Source: Dipetalonema caudispina (Eukaryota; Nematoda; Chromadorea; Rhabditida; Onchocercidae). Taken from it: a stretch of 64,000 nucleotides of DNA. The stretch spans positions 62,001-126,000 of the forward strand of contig JABVXV010000064.1 in the NCBI GenBank assembly GCA_013365325.1, read 5' to 3'. Below, in pieces: positions 27,501 through 41,345 of the stretch (positions are counted from its first letter, which is position 1; the number at the start of each line of letters is the position of its first letter). The position numbers and the translations under genes are program-made. The notes under the pieces are model-generated. The model had not been told where the DNA came from. It saw only the letters and a list, made by a program, of their open reading frames with translations, and made no database searches.

Positions 27501-30220
27501 TAAATAACTAAATTAAAATTTTTATAAAATTCTATCAACGATTAATTTTTGGCATTAGATAAATTATATTTAATTAATATAATTCTAAAAGCATTTTCTT
27601 TTTCAAATTAAATAAATGCTAAGGAAATACATTTTCTATTTGAGAGATTATAATAAAAATTTGTTTCATTCACTCCACTTTTTGCATAATTATTTCTACT
27701 TAATTTAATATTCACTATTAAACTGACAAGCAAATAAAATGAATGCTAAATGTTTTGTTGATTGCTTCTATTGTTTGATTCATCTTAAGATTATAATCTT
27801 ATCAGACCAATAACCATATGATAAACAACGACGGATTAGATATAGAGCTAAATAATTGGATTATCCCAATAATTCACTTCAACTTCTCTTTCGATGTTAT
27901 CATTTATAGGATAATAGTTTTCATTAAATAATTTAGATTTACAAATTATCCGCAAGATTATAGGTTGCAATTTTATCGGCTATTTAGGCTGTACTACTTT
28001 CAATTAAGCTTAGGTATATCCGTTAAATTAACTTCAGTAATTGATTCCAGTATTTAACAAAAGATTTCTTATGCTTGATTACAATAACAATTCCATACTA
28101 TTCAGCAAATTGATAATATAATCATATCTTTCTAAAATGCTTTAAATTAAACATTAAATATAAATTTTAGATTTAATTATGAAAAGAGAGCAAAAAATGG
28201 GATAAGAGAAAAATAATTTAAACTACAATATAAATTTATGATAGGTAAAAGAAACAGAAAAAAGTTGTAATTCCTCTCTATGATATTATTCAAAATTTTA
28301 TTGCAATAATTAAAATGCAAACAATTTTGAAAGTTGTTTGTGATAATTTCTAATTTTTAACTGTCTTATTATTAATTTACAAAATAGCATATTCAATATA
28401 AAATTTCACTTCGTATTTCAACAAACATTTTAGTGTAACAAATATATGTTGGACTAAAATATAATTGATGAAATTTATTATTAATGTTTTTGCAGCATAT
28501 TATTAATCTGTGGTAAGTTGTAGTAGTTAACATTGCCGATTGAGTGTAGTAAGATTGTCGATGATTTTGTTTGCCTATTTTGCTATAAATTGAAAGACAC
28601 TGCAAAAGGAATTGAAGCAGCAAAGCAATTAAGAAATTAGATTTTAGCAACAATTACGTAACTGCTGCAATTAAAAAACTAGTTTATTGGAGTGCTATAT
28701 TTATTATCATTGTTGTATCCGTCCTACTATACCTTATCACAAATAATAATCATACAAAAAGTTTGTTCATTTTAACAATAATTTATATATCATAATTAAT
28801 ATTCATATTGTAGTAATAAAAATTAACAATTATTTGTTATTAATGTTATTAATGTTATTAATGTTAATAATAATTAATGTTAATAATAATTATTGTTAAC
28901 AATTATTTGTTATTAATGTTATTAATGTTATTGTTATTTCATCTTGTTTTCTTTTTTTTTTCCCCCATTTTTTTCTTTTCATATTTTCTCATAGCTTTTT
29001 GTAAATAATGCTTAATTGAAATATTTTTCGAAACATTGAACATATTTATCAATTTGATCTTTTTTTCTGCTTTTTTATCCTAAATTTATTTATTTTCAAA
29101 ATATCAATCTCTACATAAAATATAATTTAATTACATTTAATCAAACTTCGGCAGTAAGTAATATTTGGTATTTTAACATTTCTTTTATTAGGATAACACA
29201 TAAGAAAAGCGAAGATTGATGAAAATTTTATTTTAAAATTTATTTGAAATTTTTGAAAAGTAAAGTAAGATGCTTAAATTAACTCGTTTTACGTTTTTGT
29301 ACTTTTTTTTTTTTTTTTTTTGAGGAAATAGTTGAATGAACCATTTTACAGTTGTGGAGAATTTAATGAGAGAACGAAAGATTTTAAAATGATTTGTTTA
29401 AGGTACTGTCACAAGTAGGCGGTGGAGTACGGAGCCGTAGGCAAGCCGGTTATGATGGCTTTGAGGAGGCACGTCCTGGCGTTGGAGTCAGCGGTGGTAT
29501 CATGACAAGGCATGGCGGAGTCGCAGCTGCACCTGCTGCACCTGGAGGTGGTTGCTGTGGTTGTGGCGTATCACCACCCGGACCACCCGGTCCACCTGGA
29601 CCAGATGGAAATGATGGTAAAGATGGTGAACAGGGACCACCAGGTAGAGATGGAGAAGATGCACCTCAAACAGCACCTACGCAACCACATATTGTAAGGA
29701 TTTTTGCGAAATTTTTGTCAAATTAATGCACTACAAATGAGAGAAATCATTATAAAATGTAATACAGGAATGGTGTTTCGACTGTCCGGATGCACCAGCT
29801 GGTCCGCCAGGAAGTCCAGGATCGAAAGGACCAAGCGGTAAAGCTGGCCCACCAGGAAAGGATGCAGATGGTGGCAATAGAGGACCACCAGGACCACCAG
29901 GTGACATAGGACCAAGTGGTGCACCAGGTCAAGCCGGTCCAAAAGGACCACCAGGACCACCTGGAACTGTAGTCGAAAAACCCCAACCACCTGGTCCACC
30001 AGGTCCAATAGGACCACCTGGTCAGCCTGGAGAACAAGGACAACCCGGATCAAGTGGAAATCCTGGACAAGATGGACAACCAGGACCTCAAGGAGATGCA
30101 GGAAGAGATGGAGCACCTGGAAAACCCGGCAGTGATGGAACACCTGGACCTCAGGGAGAACGTGGAGGTTCCGGTTCATGTGATCACTGCTCACCACCAC
30201 GAACAGCACCTGGATATTAA
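24583..30220 (+). CDS. Nematode cuticle collagen
   Basis: Three-exon model: 24583-24822, 29403-29693, 29768-30220; 327 residues, all introns phase 0. The N-terminal region (1-80) has the cuticle-collagen layout: a basic segment, a hydrophobic anchor (about 27-50) and a conserved FC..R region. RSRR at 90-93 matches the furin-type processing site of these collagens. Cysteines at 131, 132 and 134 precede a short Gly-X-Y block (140-166). A WCFDC motif (179-183) leads into the long Gly-X-Y domain (189-about 311), interrupted twice. The C-terminal CDHC motif and a PPRTAPGY end finish the protein. Cuticle collagens form disulfide-linked trimers secreted by the hypodermis. The first intron is about 4.6 kb, long for this family. 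The antisense frames opposite exon 3 are shadows. Confidence 0.95.
25794..25814 (+). repeat. (CT)n microsatellite in collagen intron 1
   Basis: A CT run inside the long first intron of the collagen gene. Confidence 0.85.
28834..28936 (+). repeat. TTAATG/TTAATAA repeat in collagen intron 1
   Basis: Short units of the form GTTATTAAT and GTTAATAATAATT repeat several times, with two longer copies framing the block. The array is specific to this spot within the intron. Confidence 0.75.
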
Positions 30221-30686
30221 GATATCATTTGATAATATGTGCAACGATGATCTTTGCATAAATTTTTACCATTCACTCATTCTGTCTCTGATAAATTTGA
30301 AATCTTTTACAAAATGTATGCGAAAAGGAAAACAAAAACAAAAATCATTGAAAAACAAGAAAGTTGATATTACTAGCGGAATATTTCCATCCTTTTTTTT
30401 TTCTTCCAACTCTTTCATCCTTTTATTTAGTTGATAATGAAAAGAAGGAACCTGTTTCCCGCATTATTACATTAATTGATTTCATTTTCATAAGAAAAAT
30501 GAAAAAAAAAAAAAGGTATTGCAGGAGTTATCGGTGTAATCTTTTCATTATCGATGTAATCTTTTGATAAATTTATTTTTTTTTTTTCTCTTTTTTTGAA
30601 GGTAATACCTCTGAGAAAATTTCATCGAAGCTTCTGCAACTTTTTACTACAGTAGCTAATATGACCTTTTGAATGTTTGATATTGT

Positions 30687-30692
30687 AATAAA
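30687..30692 (+). terminator. Candidate poly(A) signal of the collagen gene
   Basis: AATAAA lies about 470 bases after the collagen stop codon, followed by A-rich DNA. An earlier non-canonical signal is possible. Confidence 0.35.
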
Positions 30693-31277
30693 AAAAAAGT
30701 AAGAAAAAAAAAAAAACTACTGCCTTTCTGTTCTATGTATACATTTATTATTTGTTAATTTTCAGATATTTTTACTCATTTCAATTCATTTCTTTCTTTT
30801 TTTCCTGATTAAAAGTTTTCTACTGCCACATTTGATGAAATATTTTGTAAAATATAGCTTGGAATAGGTCCTAAAGGAAGTTGTAAATTTGAAATTTTTA
30901 AAATTATGCATTAATTTACGTTCATTATAAGATTTCATATATGCTTCCTCGAAATGTTAAGTGTAAGATGTTAAAATGAAGAAAAAATTGAAGAAAAATC
31001 AATTTTTATGGAAAAATTGAACACTTTTTCATTTAAATTATATCTAAAAATTTATGGAATTATTTTCTTTGATAAATTTTTATTAATTGAAATTTAAATA
31101 ATTATATTATTGCTAACTGGACTATTCAGAGTTATACCATCGTCTTATTTTATACTTCATTTTGTTTGCTTCGTTTTGGATTAAATAATCAACATGTCTT
31201 TAAATATATAATTAACTTGTAATGACGAACTTAATTTGAGTTAACAAAAACAATATCTCGAATAATAAAGATTACGG

Positions 31278-31302
<25 letters not shown>
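31278..31302 (+). repeat. (AT)n microsatellite
   Basis: A perfect TA run of about 12 units downstream of the collagen gene. Confidence 0.9.
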
Positions 31303-31309
<7 letters not shown>

Positions 31310-31863
31310 CTGCAATATTAAATACCAATTGGTATTGAATCCTATTCCTCGCAATACCCATTACACTTATAAGCGAAATATTCTTTATACATGGAATAGA
31401 TACACATTATTTATATCAATATATACAGATATGTTGAAAATAGGTCAATATCATAAATACTTTCAATTAGGATACTATATTTCATATAACAAAGAATTGC
31501 TTAATCTTATATTTAATTAATGAGAAAAAAAAAAATTTATTCTTTCGATCAATTATGTATATGAAGTGAATGAACGAATGAACTTATTATATTCAATTAT
31601 TTTTATTAAAAATTATTTCATAAAGATTTTTTTATCATAAATGAATGCCATTACTTTTATTTTTTTATTTTTTAATCCTTTATTTTCTTATCCTTTTTCT
31701 ATCTAATGTATTTGCTTTTCTTTTTTTTTTTTTTTCTTACATTATCATTGAACAGTTTAATTTATTTATATTTAAAATAAATCGGAAAATTTTTGACATA
31801 ATAGAATTCAAAAATTGATTCAAATTTTTATTAATTAACTAAATTTTTTTCCATATAGCATTC

Positions 31864-31890
<27 letters not shown>
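31864..31890 (+). repeat. (AT)n microsatellite
   Basis: A perfect AT run of about 13 units. Confidence 0.9.
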
Positions 31891-31895
<5 letters not shown>

Positions 31896-34139
31896 TTATT
31901 CACTGTTCAATGTTTCCATTTTTAATTTTCAATTTTGCTTTTATCCTATGTATATGCTTTTTATAAAATAGCTTCAAAATATATTTAAACATATTTAGGA
32001 ATATTATTTTTTTCTTGCGATCAACTACTGCCCGTATCCGATATGTTTATGAATAAATATGCATATTTTATTGAATTATGCAAATATTTCTTATTGGCAT
32101 ATAAAATATCATATTGTTCATCATATCTGGCTTATTTGCTACTGTTTATTTTTTATATGTGTGAAAATTAATTTAATCAATCGAAATACAAATTTGTGTA
32201 TTAGTAATGAAGCTTGTAAAAAGAAAAAAAAAACTATTCCATTCCAAAATAACAAAAATACGTTAATAATGGAATGAATCATTGTCACCTTTTAATACTT
32301 TTAAGCGAACACATTGAAGTTTTACCAAATGACAAAAATACCGAAAAAAAAAAAAAAAAATTTGATGAGTAATAGATGCAAAAAACGAATTCCAAATTCT
32401 AAAGTTATGAAATTTAAGTTGACATTTTACTGTATTTTTAAAAAATTTCATGATTACATAAATCACCGAATGCATCATTACATCATATTTTAATTTATTC
32501 CATGTATCGAGCTATCGGAATCGGTCAGTCTGGTATCATCTCAATAACGTTGTAGAACTTTCATCCAACATAACTGCTATTTTCGTTCTAATACTTCAAG
32601 AATTTCAATAGCCTATAGATTAAATATATCTATTTGTACCTTACAAAAAATTTGTGACACATGCATTTCACAAAGTACACTTGCATTTGCATTTGTGCAT
32701 GCAAATACCGCTAGCAAATACAATTTACACATTTATCAAATTTTTCGCTTTCCATAGCTTGCAATGATAGTTTCTAATTTACAAGAGCGAAATATATTAT
32801 CAAACATTGTGGTTGCTGTAAATGTTTATTTATTTATAACATTTATAAAAAAAGAAAATTTTGATATAATTAAAAGTGTACTAAAATTATCTTATTTCGA
32901 TGATGAAATTACATTAAGCATTGATTATTTTCCATGAATACTGAAATTTTCATCTTCAATTTAGCCGTAAATAAAATTGATTAATTTTCTACGCTGAGAA
33001 GTAATCCAATATGTTAGATTACTCTATGAAACTTTAAACTTTTATTGTAACAACTGCAAACTGATACTAATTTTTGCATTGTATTTTTTCTTTGAAATTT
33101 TTGCAAAATATAGGAAAAAAAAATTGGAATTGCAACTTAATGCAATGTATTTTATTTAAAACTTCACCAATAGAATAAGTGCAATGAAAATCAGCAAATC
33201 AATTGAGCATTAGCTACAAAAAATGATCTTGATCATAAAGGCTCCGATACAAAAATTTGATTATTCCTATTGAAAGATGTGCAGATACATGAGTATAAAG
33301 CTGATTTATGCTGATGATAGCTAATACATTTTATCAATATCAAAGAAACCTAATCTAGGATAGATCGATAGGATTATATGAAATGCCTTAAATTATCTTG
33401 CCGTTTAGCTTGCAATCAAACATGTACGCATAAATTTATAATTTATGATCATCAATGATAATACTAATCTAACAATTTGTAATTTGCATATCGTTTAATG
33501 TCACTTTTTTTCGTCATTTATTAATACCATTTATATCACTTACTTTTATTAAAGTCAATTAAAAAAGACGTTGTCTTAAAATTAAATTTTAATCACAAAA
33601 TGACCAATGCATATGTTAAATTATCATATCAGAAATAAAATACAATATTTAGTCGACAGATTAAAGCTAATGCTAAATTACCACATCCGTCATATTAAAA
33701 TATATTGTGTATTCAAAAAAAAAAAAAAAAGGAAAAAAAAGTAACAAAAAGAAAAGATTTAAATTCTCTTTTGTTATATCTAACTAATGTTTTATATTTC
33801 GTTCTTTTTTTTTTCCACCACTTGTTGTAAAGAAAAAAAAAAAACGATTCATTGTAAATCAGTGATATTTCCACATTATTCATTTTGTGCAATTACTTTT
33901 GACGATAATGGCCTTGGGACGAAAACGAAATGTTAATGTAACCTTTCACCGTTAACTGTAAGACACATTTTCAATTTCAATTTAGGTTTTGAAAAAAAAA
34001 AAAAAAACTAAAGAAAAAGAAGTGAGAAAATGCATACCATTTTTTTTTTTTTTGAATTTTAATTTTTCATATTGCAACTGTTAATTTATGCAAGTAATAT
34101 TTTAATTATTCTGTAAAAACAAATTAACACACATATTCA

Positions 34140-34440
34140 TATGAATAAATGTTACAAAATTATTTGTTTACTTATTTATTGTATTATTTACAATTTATTT
34201 GTTCATTATTTATTTACCACTCATTTCTTACTCATCACATATTATCCATTTATTACATATTTCTTATTTGTTACACATTACTTATTACTTTTCATTTATT
34301 TCTAAGTTTTTACTTATTATCAATTTGTCATTTATTTCTTATCTGTTAATTCCTACTTATTTACCGCATATTTTTTCATTTTACTTATCATCTATCTGTT
34401 ACTCATTTCTTACTTTCTTACTTGTTAATTGTTATCAATC
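34140..34440 (+). repeat. Degenerate TTAYTYAT low-complexity block
   Basis: About 300 bases are built from variants of TTACTTATT, CTCATTTCTTA and TATTTA, with very little G on the + strand. The hydrophobic open frames across it (34149-34349, 34199-34483) are compositional artefacts. Confidence 0.7.
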
Positions 34441-34894
34441 TTTCTTTACTTTGATGTTGAAATTGTTTGCAATTATTCCATAAATTAATTATTTTTGTAA
34501 GAAAGAATCCTTCTTTCTTTGTCTTCATTGTTACTTTTTTTTCTTTCTTCCTGCATTTTCCTTTAATATAATGATGATACCATTAACAAAGTAATATATT
34601 GAGAAGCAATAAACAATACTTATAAAATTATAACATAATTGTTGTCAAGAATTACAAATTTTTTGATGAACAATATGATAGCCACCCTTGATACAATGAT
34701 AATTTTGAATAGGAATACACCGTATATGATTAAATTAAATTTTTTGTAATGATAAATATCTGAAGAGGATGAAATCCGCTTATCCTCATCTCCCGTTTTA
34801 ACATTACGGCAACAATTTCATTTCTTTCAAATAGCAATTATCCAACTAAATATTACAGTGCATCAACCTATGAATAAATATTTTCTGAAGGTCA

Positions 34895-37541
34895 TTATCG
34901 TTTCCCAAAAATAGTCTGAAGTAAATTTGTTGAACTATCAGGATTAGGTGTAGCTCTTTGAGCACCACTTCTTCTTAGCATATTAATCAATCGATCGATG
35001 TTTGAACCACCTGTAGCATGATAGTTCTCACTCTGATGATAGTCTGGTTTGAAAAAATTAGCCAAATTTGTCGGTGGTGGTAAGGTTGTTTGTCCAAAAA
35101 ATGAAGGTCCTGCAATATGATGAAGGAAATTTTCAAATATAATTTAAGTTTGTAATAAATTTTCTATGAAGTTGTAAAATTTTTATAAAAATAAAATATG
35201 CCTATTAAATCTTTCTATTTTGCCCTCTATTTTTTTCTAACTCAAAGAATTATCCTTCATTTGCATGCATTTTATCACTGAGTGACATATAATAAGTTGA
35301 ATAAAAGGCTACCTAAGAAAGCATTTAGCAATGTTTCAATTCCACTCATTTTTATTGGTTGCATTGAACTGTAATCACTACCGTATGCTCGATCACCATA
35401 TTCAGTAAATGGTAATGAACCGTATATGTTATTATTTTTCGTGCTTATTTTATCACCGCGAAACCATGGCCGAGAGAAATCACGGGATACACTATTTCCT
35501 GATAAGCTGGTACTATCATATCTTCAAAAAAGCAAAAATATAATCTAAGAAGGAGAAATAGATAAATAAATGAATGAATTATGTTTTCTGAAGGAAACAA
35601 AACGATAAAACTTATAGTATGCGAATGTATAATTAGCCAAATATACTTGGCTGTTTGATGATCACGATGATCTGACTGAAATAGGTTTAGATATGGTCTT
35701 TAAGACTATTATCCCTTATACATTATCCCATATATCATTAAAAATGTGAATTTAACCATTATTCTCAACGATCTGAATCCTACTAATCAATATTCCTTAG
35801 TTTCTTTCTAACCTAATTAATTGAAATTTCATTTATTAATTCAGATTTTGCAATATATCTGTAATTTATATGAGATTGTATGTTGAAGATAATAAAATAA
35901 ACCAAATAATAACCCGGTAGAATCGTAAACACTTTTTGCATTATTGATGATTGAACCACCGAAATTCATTAATTGTGCAGCGATTCCATAAACTAAAACT
36001 AGTAAAAATTCGAATACATAACAATGTACATTTATTGATACATAATATTGTCCACAAATATTATCCAAATTTCTAACGTTTACATTATTCAGTTACATAA
36101 TATAATTAATCAATGGGCAACAATTAATTGAGTAAAATAGTGTAATTGGTGAACAGAAGAATTTAGTACGATTTATTTTTTATCAAATTTTCACTGTGAA
36201 TAAATTTATTGTCCATCACATTGAATGTTGCATATTTCCTAAGAAACTTCATTATCTTTCATCAAATTTAAAATACAATCACAAAAGGAAGAGAAAAATA
36301 TTTTAACTATTACAATCACAATTAATTGTTATTATCAATAATCGTTTATCCTTGCATTAAATTTAGTTCATTTATCAAACTTTTATAAGGTATAATCAAT
36401 TCAAATATATTTCATTTGTTAGCCTGTAAAGTATTCCTAATAACATTTAGTTGAAAGAATTTCAAAAGTTTCATACCTCTATTTGGAAGCAGAAATATTT
36501 AATTTAAAAGTAATAACTGCAAAAAGTGGGAAAATCTTATGATAACAATAAATTTGTAAAGTGAATGCAAAATCGAACAGTTCAAGTAGAAATATTGCAG
36601 AATATTTAATTTAGCAAATTGGGATGAAGTTGTGAATTCACAGATGATGGTGATAAAAGAAACACATTAATTAATAAATTCAACTCTTGCTAATATTCAA
36701 TTTTGAATTTATGTTGTGAACAAAAGTTTCCATTGAAATGTTAACTTAAAAAGGAACAAATTACTTAATTTTATAAAACTATTATTGCCTTTTCACTAGC
36801 TATGGAAACAAAACGCAATACAACGAATAATCCGAAAAATTTATTATTCCGCACTGAAACTACCGGTAACTAATGCTGTCCATAGCAATTAATTGCATAA
36901 ATCAGCATCATTATTAATTAAATTATTATTAATTAAACACTAATAGTTAAACTAATTATAACGTAAAACAGTAATTACCTTTAATACAAATAACATGAAT
37001 AATGAAAATAACGCAGTTAAGCGAGTAACTAATAAATTATGATTAAATTATACATACAATTAATACTCATCTTCCCCTAATCATTTATTTCAAATTTATG
37101 AATAAATGTTCATAAATTTATTATTTACTATTTTGTTTATATCGCAATACAATTAATAAACACAGGAGAAGTTTGCAAAAAAAAAAAAAAAAAAAATTTT
37201 TTTTTTTGTTTTCTTTCTATCCTTTTTATTTTCTTCAACAATAAAGTAACAAAAATTTTTTGAAAAAATTGAATATTTATTGCATCATGCAATCATTAAC
37301 TTCTTTAATAACTCTTCTGCTTTCAATCAGCTAATTGTAAAACCATGGGTAAAACCTACCCATTAAATTCTTTATTAAAACACAAAAAAAAAAAAAAAAA
37401 AAAAAGTGAAAAAAACATACGATCAATAAATTGTCGTGCTTGATCAGTTAATACGCCAACATCAATTTCAGATGGTGCAGGTAACGGTTGTCCATAGATT
37501 AGTGTCCAACAGGTTAACAAAAAAACGTTACGATATATCAT
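34895..37541 (-). CDS. Secreted protein with C-terminal Gly-Lys-Arg; family unknown
   Basis: Four-exon model on the minus strand: 37421-37541, 35914-35992, 35313-35521, 34895-35109; 207 residues, every junction in phase. A signal peptide (about 1-17) is followed by a Pro-rich start of the mature chain, then a region rich in Ser, Tyr, Asn and Gly without cysteines. Near the C-terminus, Arg-Arg at 182-183 and a final Phe-Gly-Lys-Arg (204-207) resemble the cleavage and amidation signals of peptide precursors, which would release a 21-residue amidated peptide. I do not recognise the family, so that reading is inference. Donors are GTATG, GTTATT (the weakest) and GTAGCC. No acceptor lies just before the ATG, so trans-splicing is not evident. 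Confidence 0.72.
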
Positions 37542-38130
37542 TACATGTGGTTGAACAATTTCGTTTTCCTTTCTTTCTCTTTCTTAATTAATTTTTTTTA
37601 ATCTTTACAAATTTCGAAGATTAGTTAAAAAAAAAAAAAAAAGAATGAATTTTCCAAAGCATACAAAACAACGATATAAAATTCATTCCATATTGTTAAA
37701 ATTTGCATAGCAATTCTCAGTTATATAATCAAATTAGTCTTAATTAACAAATTTTCTAACTTTTTTTCTATTTGCATACATTTCAAACAATAATTTATCT
37801 TAACATTTAACATTTTATTCTAATTCATTCAAATTTCTATCTACTACTCTCTTAAACATCTACTGATAGAAAAGATAAGATAAAAAAAAAAAAAAAACAA
37901 ATTACCAAATTCAAAAGTATTAAAAATTGATTTTATGGTAAGAATTTAATGAAATAAAATTTAATAATTATGACATTGTCATCGAAAGGATAAAATGTTA
38001 ATAAGACAAAGTTCAATGAAAGGAAAATCTATTTTAACTGATAAGATATGCCAACATGAAATCTTTTCCCCTTTGATATCCAACCAAATAATGATAACTT
38101 CTTATTGACAGACAATTTGCATGATTATAT

Positions 38131-38195
38131 ATGTGTATGTGTGTGTGTGTGTGTGTGTGTATGTGGATCAGTATATGTGTATGTGTGTGGATGTA
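38131..38195 (+). repeat. (GT)n/(ATGTGG)n microsatellite
   Basis: A GT run of about 14 units is followed by GTAT/GTGG variants. It creates an antisense poly-Thr/His frame that is not a gene. Confidence 0.85.
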
Positions 38196-38386
38196 TGTGG
38201 ATGTAGATGATGGTGAATACCGTCCAGATTTGATGGAAAAAGAAAATATAATCAATGAGTTTGGTAAAGAAGATTTATGGTGGAGAATAGAAAAGTAGGA
38301 GGTTCCGGGAACCTTCTCTTCTTCCATTATTTGCCCTCTTTCCTTTCTAATTATCAATCCTACGAACAGATATGTTCATTTTAATT

Positions 38387-38460
38387 ATCATCATCATCAT
38401 CATCATCATCAACAACATTATCATAATTATCATCATCATCGTCATCATCATCATCATCTC
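38387..38460 (+). repeat. (CAT)n trinucleotide tract
   Basis: CAT/TCA units repeat in three blocks broken by AACAACATT and ATAATT. Confidence 0.85.
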
Positions 38461-39013
38461 ATTGTCATCAATTTCAAATCACAATCATAATAAGGAAATG
38501 CGAGTAAATTAACTCTCGCGATAATTATCCCAAAAGTAACTTTAGTATAATTATAATGAATTTTATCTATCATAATATGACAAAAGAAATAAGAAAAACG
38601 AAAAATGGAACAAAAATAATGATTTTATATAATATTGATGCAACACTTTGAACTAATGCCTAAGGGTGACAATAAGGTACGAAGCATATATGATGCCAAT
38701 AAATGTCCGAATTTTTAGGATGAAATATTGACTATTTCAATGTAATTGACGAATGATAATGATGGTGATGAGTAGGTTTTGCTTTGTTAAATCATAGAAA
38801 GGGAAAGAATGAAAGGACTGGAATTTGAAGTAGAACATCGCTTAGGGCAAAAGGTAATCATTAAAAGATTGACAAAGAATTTCTCGAAAGTACTCAAAAT
38901 TTGATGATAAATGAGCAAACTAAAATATATATGATCCAAAAAGATTTCAACAAAATAATCACTGAAATGGCAAAAGCTAATTTATAATTGTTAATACAAG
39001 CACTAATAACGGT

Positions 39014-39015
39014 AA

Positions 39016-39061
<46 letters not shown>
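39014..39061 (+). repeat. (AAAT)n tetranucleotide array
   Basis: About 12 perfect AAAT units, followed by three or four AAT units. It is the longest perfect tetranucleotide array in the window. Confidence 0.95.
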
Positions 39062-39063
<2 letters not shown>

Positions 39064-41345
39064 AATAATAATTTATATTATTAAATATGAAGAAACTTTA
39101 TTGGATAGTGTAAAATTAATTCCATATGACTTTTCAATCTTTCTTTCAAAAACAAATACAGTCGAATGTATCAACATGGCTGAAGTATTTTCTTGTGCAA
39201 ATTAAATTTATTAATAAAGAAATACTTTGCAGTATTATTATTCCTTTTTTTTCAACTTATATTTGAGAGGGAAAGGCAAAGTTGCAAATGATTGTAAATG
39301 GAAAAATTTCCATATTTCCATATTTGAAGGATAATGTGAAGATTTTTCAACGTAATTTCTCTATAAAGGAAAACTTATAATATGTTAATCTTTTGAAGCA
39401 GTAAGATTTATGATTTTTTTAAAAATATCTATCATACAGAAATATAATTGGAATTCTTTGATTAAAATTTATTTACAACCTTGGTAATTGGTTCGAAATA
39501 AAGTTTGAGTAAATAAAACCGTTATTATAAATTGATTTCATTAACCATTTTTTTTTTTTTTTTGCTTTTTCTTGCAAAACTTTGAATTTTATTAGATCAT
39601 TTTTGTCCTTTAATATAATTAACAGAGTGTTCAACAAATAAAATTTAATAATCCATCATTTACACCTTTTTACGATGCGAATTCAGCAATAATTGAATAG
39701 GATCATATTTTAGACATGATATAATCTATTAAAGTTCAAATGATTAATGAAAATCCCATTATGTGTTAGCTGATTAAGATCGAATAATGTGACCTGTTGT
39801 TTGGTGTTGCGAATTTTTTGCATTCATAATTTCGCAAGCAATTATGTCGGGTAGGTTGTCATATTTCAATAATATGCTTGACAAACGATGAAGTAAAAGG
39901 AAAGCAAAGCAATATATGTAAATGGAAAGAAGTATATTTATCAAATAATTCTTAAAAGATATTCAAAGTGATTTTTTTTTTTATTTTAAGTAAAAACTTA
40001 ATGTCATTGTTTTTTAAAAATATTAGCTAGTTGTTTAACAACGAAGAAAGTTAAAAATGCAAAAGTGGCAAAACGAACAATTCATTCCAAATAAATGATT
40101 AATCGAGTTCTATATTGCTACTATGAATTTGAATAAAGTTCAATTTATCAAATCAATTTATAGTTTAAATCTTAAGCATTTAATATATTGATCATAAATT
40201 ACTCTTATTATCCGACAAACATCATATATCTTTGGACAACATCTTTGCAACCAATACGATGATAACTTACCATTTCATTAACCATAAAATCTTTTCAAAT
40301 AACTTTATGAAAAAACTCAAGTATTACATTTTCTGTATAGTTCTATTAAGAATTCAAATTTTATTTAAAAATTCCACGTAGTTTCAGTACATTACAAAAT
40401 TGTTACACTTGCAAATTGAACGTTTCCAATGGTACAATTTTTTTATAGACTAACAAAATTTGCCGTATATTTCTTATTTTCATATATTGTCATTCATATT
40501 TCCATCCTTTTGTTGGGTCTTTCTTGTTGTAATGAACAAATTACTAATCATCAACGATATTTCTGTTTTCATATTTTTAGTGGCAAAAAAATTCTCACAA
40601 ATTTGCGGAAAGGATGAATTATTATGAAATATTAAAATAACTTCTGAGCCATTGTTTAACTTAACTTTTTCCGCAATTTTTGAAATTGAAGTTAGCATCC
40701 TTTTCACATCTATAAAACTTAACAGAATCTACCAACGATCATGAGAAGAAATATGCTTAAGCTACAAGAAAAAAAAAAAAAAAACAAAATCACATGAGCA
40801 TTTGATACATTACGATGTAACTGTAAGGTAGCTCGGTATTTGTTTGTAATTACTCGAACATCTTTTCTTCCAAAATTTCACGAAAAAAAAAAAGAAAAAA
40901 AACTATTATTTCTAGACTCGCTTCCAAAATTTGCATAAAAACAAGAGAGAAGAAAAAAATCCAACTGTTTCCTTGAAAGTTTTTTCTATCTATTAGATCA
41001 CAGTTAGTTCATTTTGTTGTTAATTTTTTCAAATGTTAGTCACTACGATCCAGTGATAATATGTAAGTGTATGGGCTTTACGCTAGAAAGAAGGCATATA
41101 AACATGTTTTATTAAAAAATATGAATAATATGATCAGTTCTTTGAATCCTGCACTTTCGATTAAACTAGTCAGTCTTTTAATATGATCAAACATACGAAT
41201 ATAATTAGGAATGAAGGATATTTGTATGTACATAATTTCGCACATGAAAGTGTGCGAACTTTTGAAACACCACCAAATATACATAAAGTGGACAAATTTA
41301 AAACAAATTAAAGCTTAAAGAACTTCATTAGTTCCCTACCTAACA

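Larger units (their letters stand above)
30693..34894. other. AT-rich intergenic DNA, no gene seen
   Basis: This holds two (AT)n runs, several poly-A/T tracts and a degenerate TTACTTAT-type repeat. Around 32690-32720 two POU-octamer-like motifs face each other (see findings). No exon set could be joined in phase. Confidence 0.5.
37542..41345. other. Intergenic DNA with simple repeats
   Basis: Nothing gene-like is supported. It contains poly-A tracts, a GT repeat, a CAT repeat and a long AAAT array, listed separately. The frames at 38034-38357 and 40429-40707 do not have coding character beyond repeat content. Confidence 0.5.

Noticed and set aside
28393..28653. Signal-peptide-like minus-strand frame inside collagen intron 1
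   Set aside because: The frame begins at TTG with a stop codon immediately upstream, and no ATG precedes the hydrophobic segment.
29718..30434. Long frames on both strands over the collagen exon (Val/Leu- or Trp-rich)
   Set aside because: They are shadows of the Gly-Pro-rich repeat in the true collagen frame.
34149..34483. Hydrophobic frames suggesting a membrane protein
   Set aside because: Composition artefact of a TTACTTAT-type low-complexity block.
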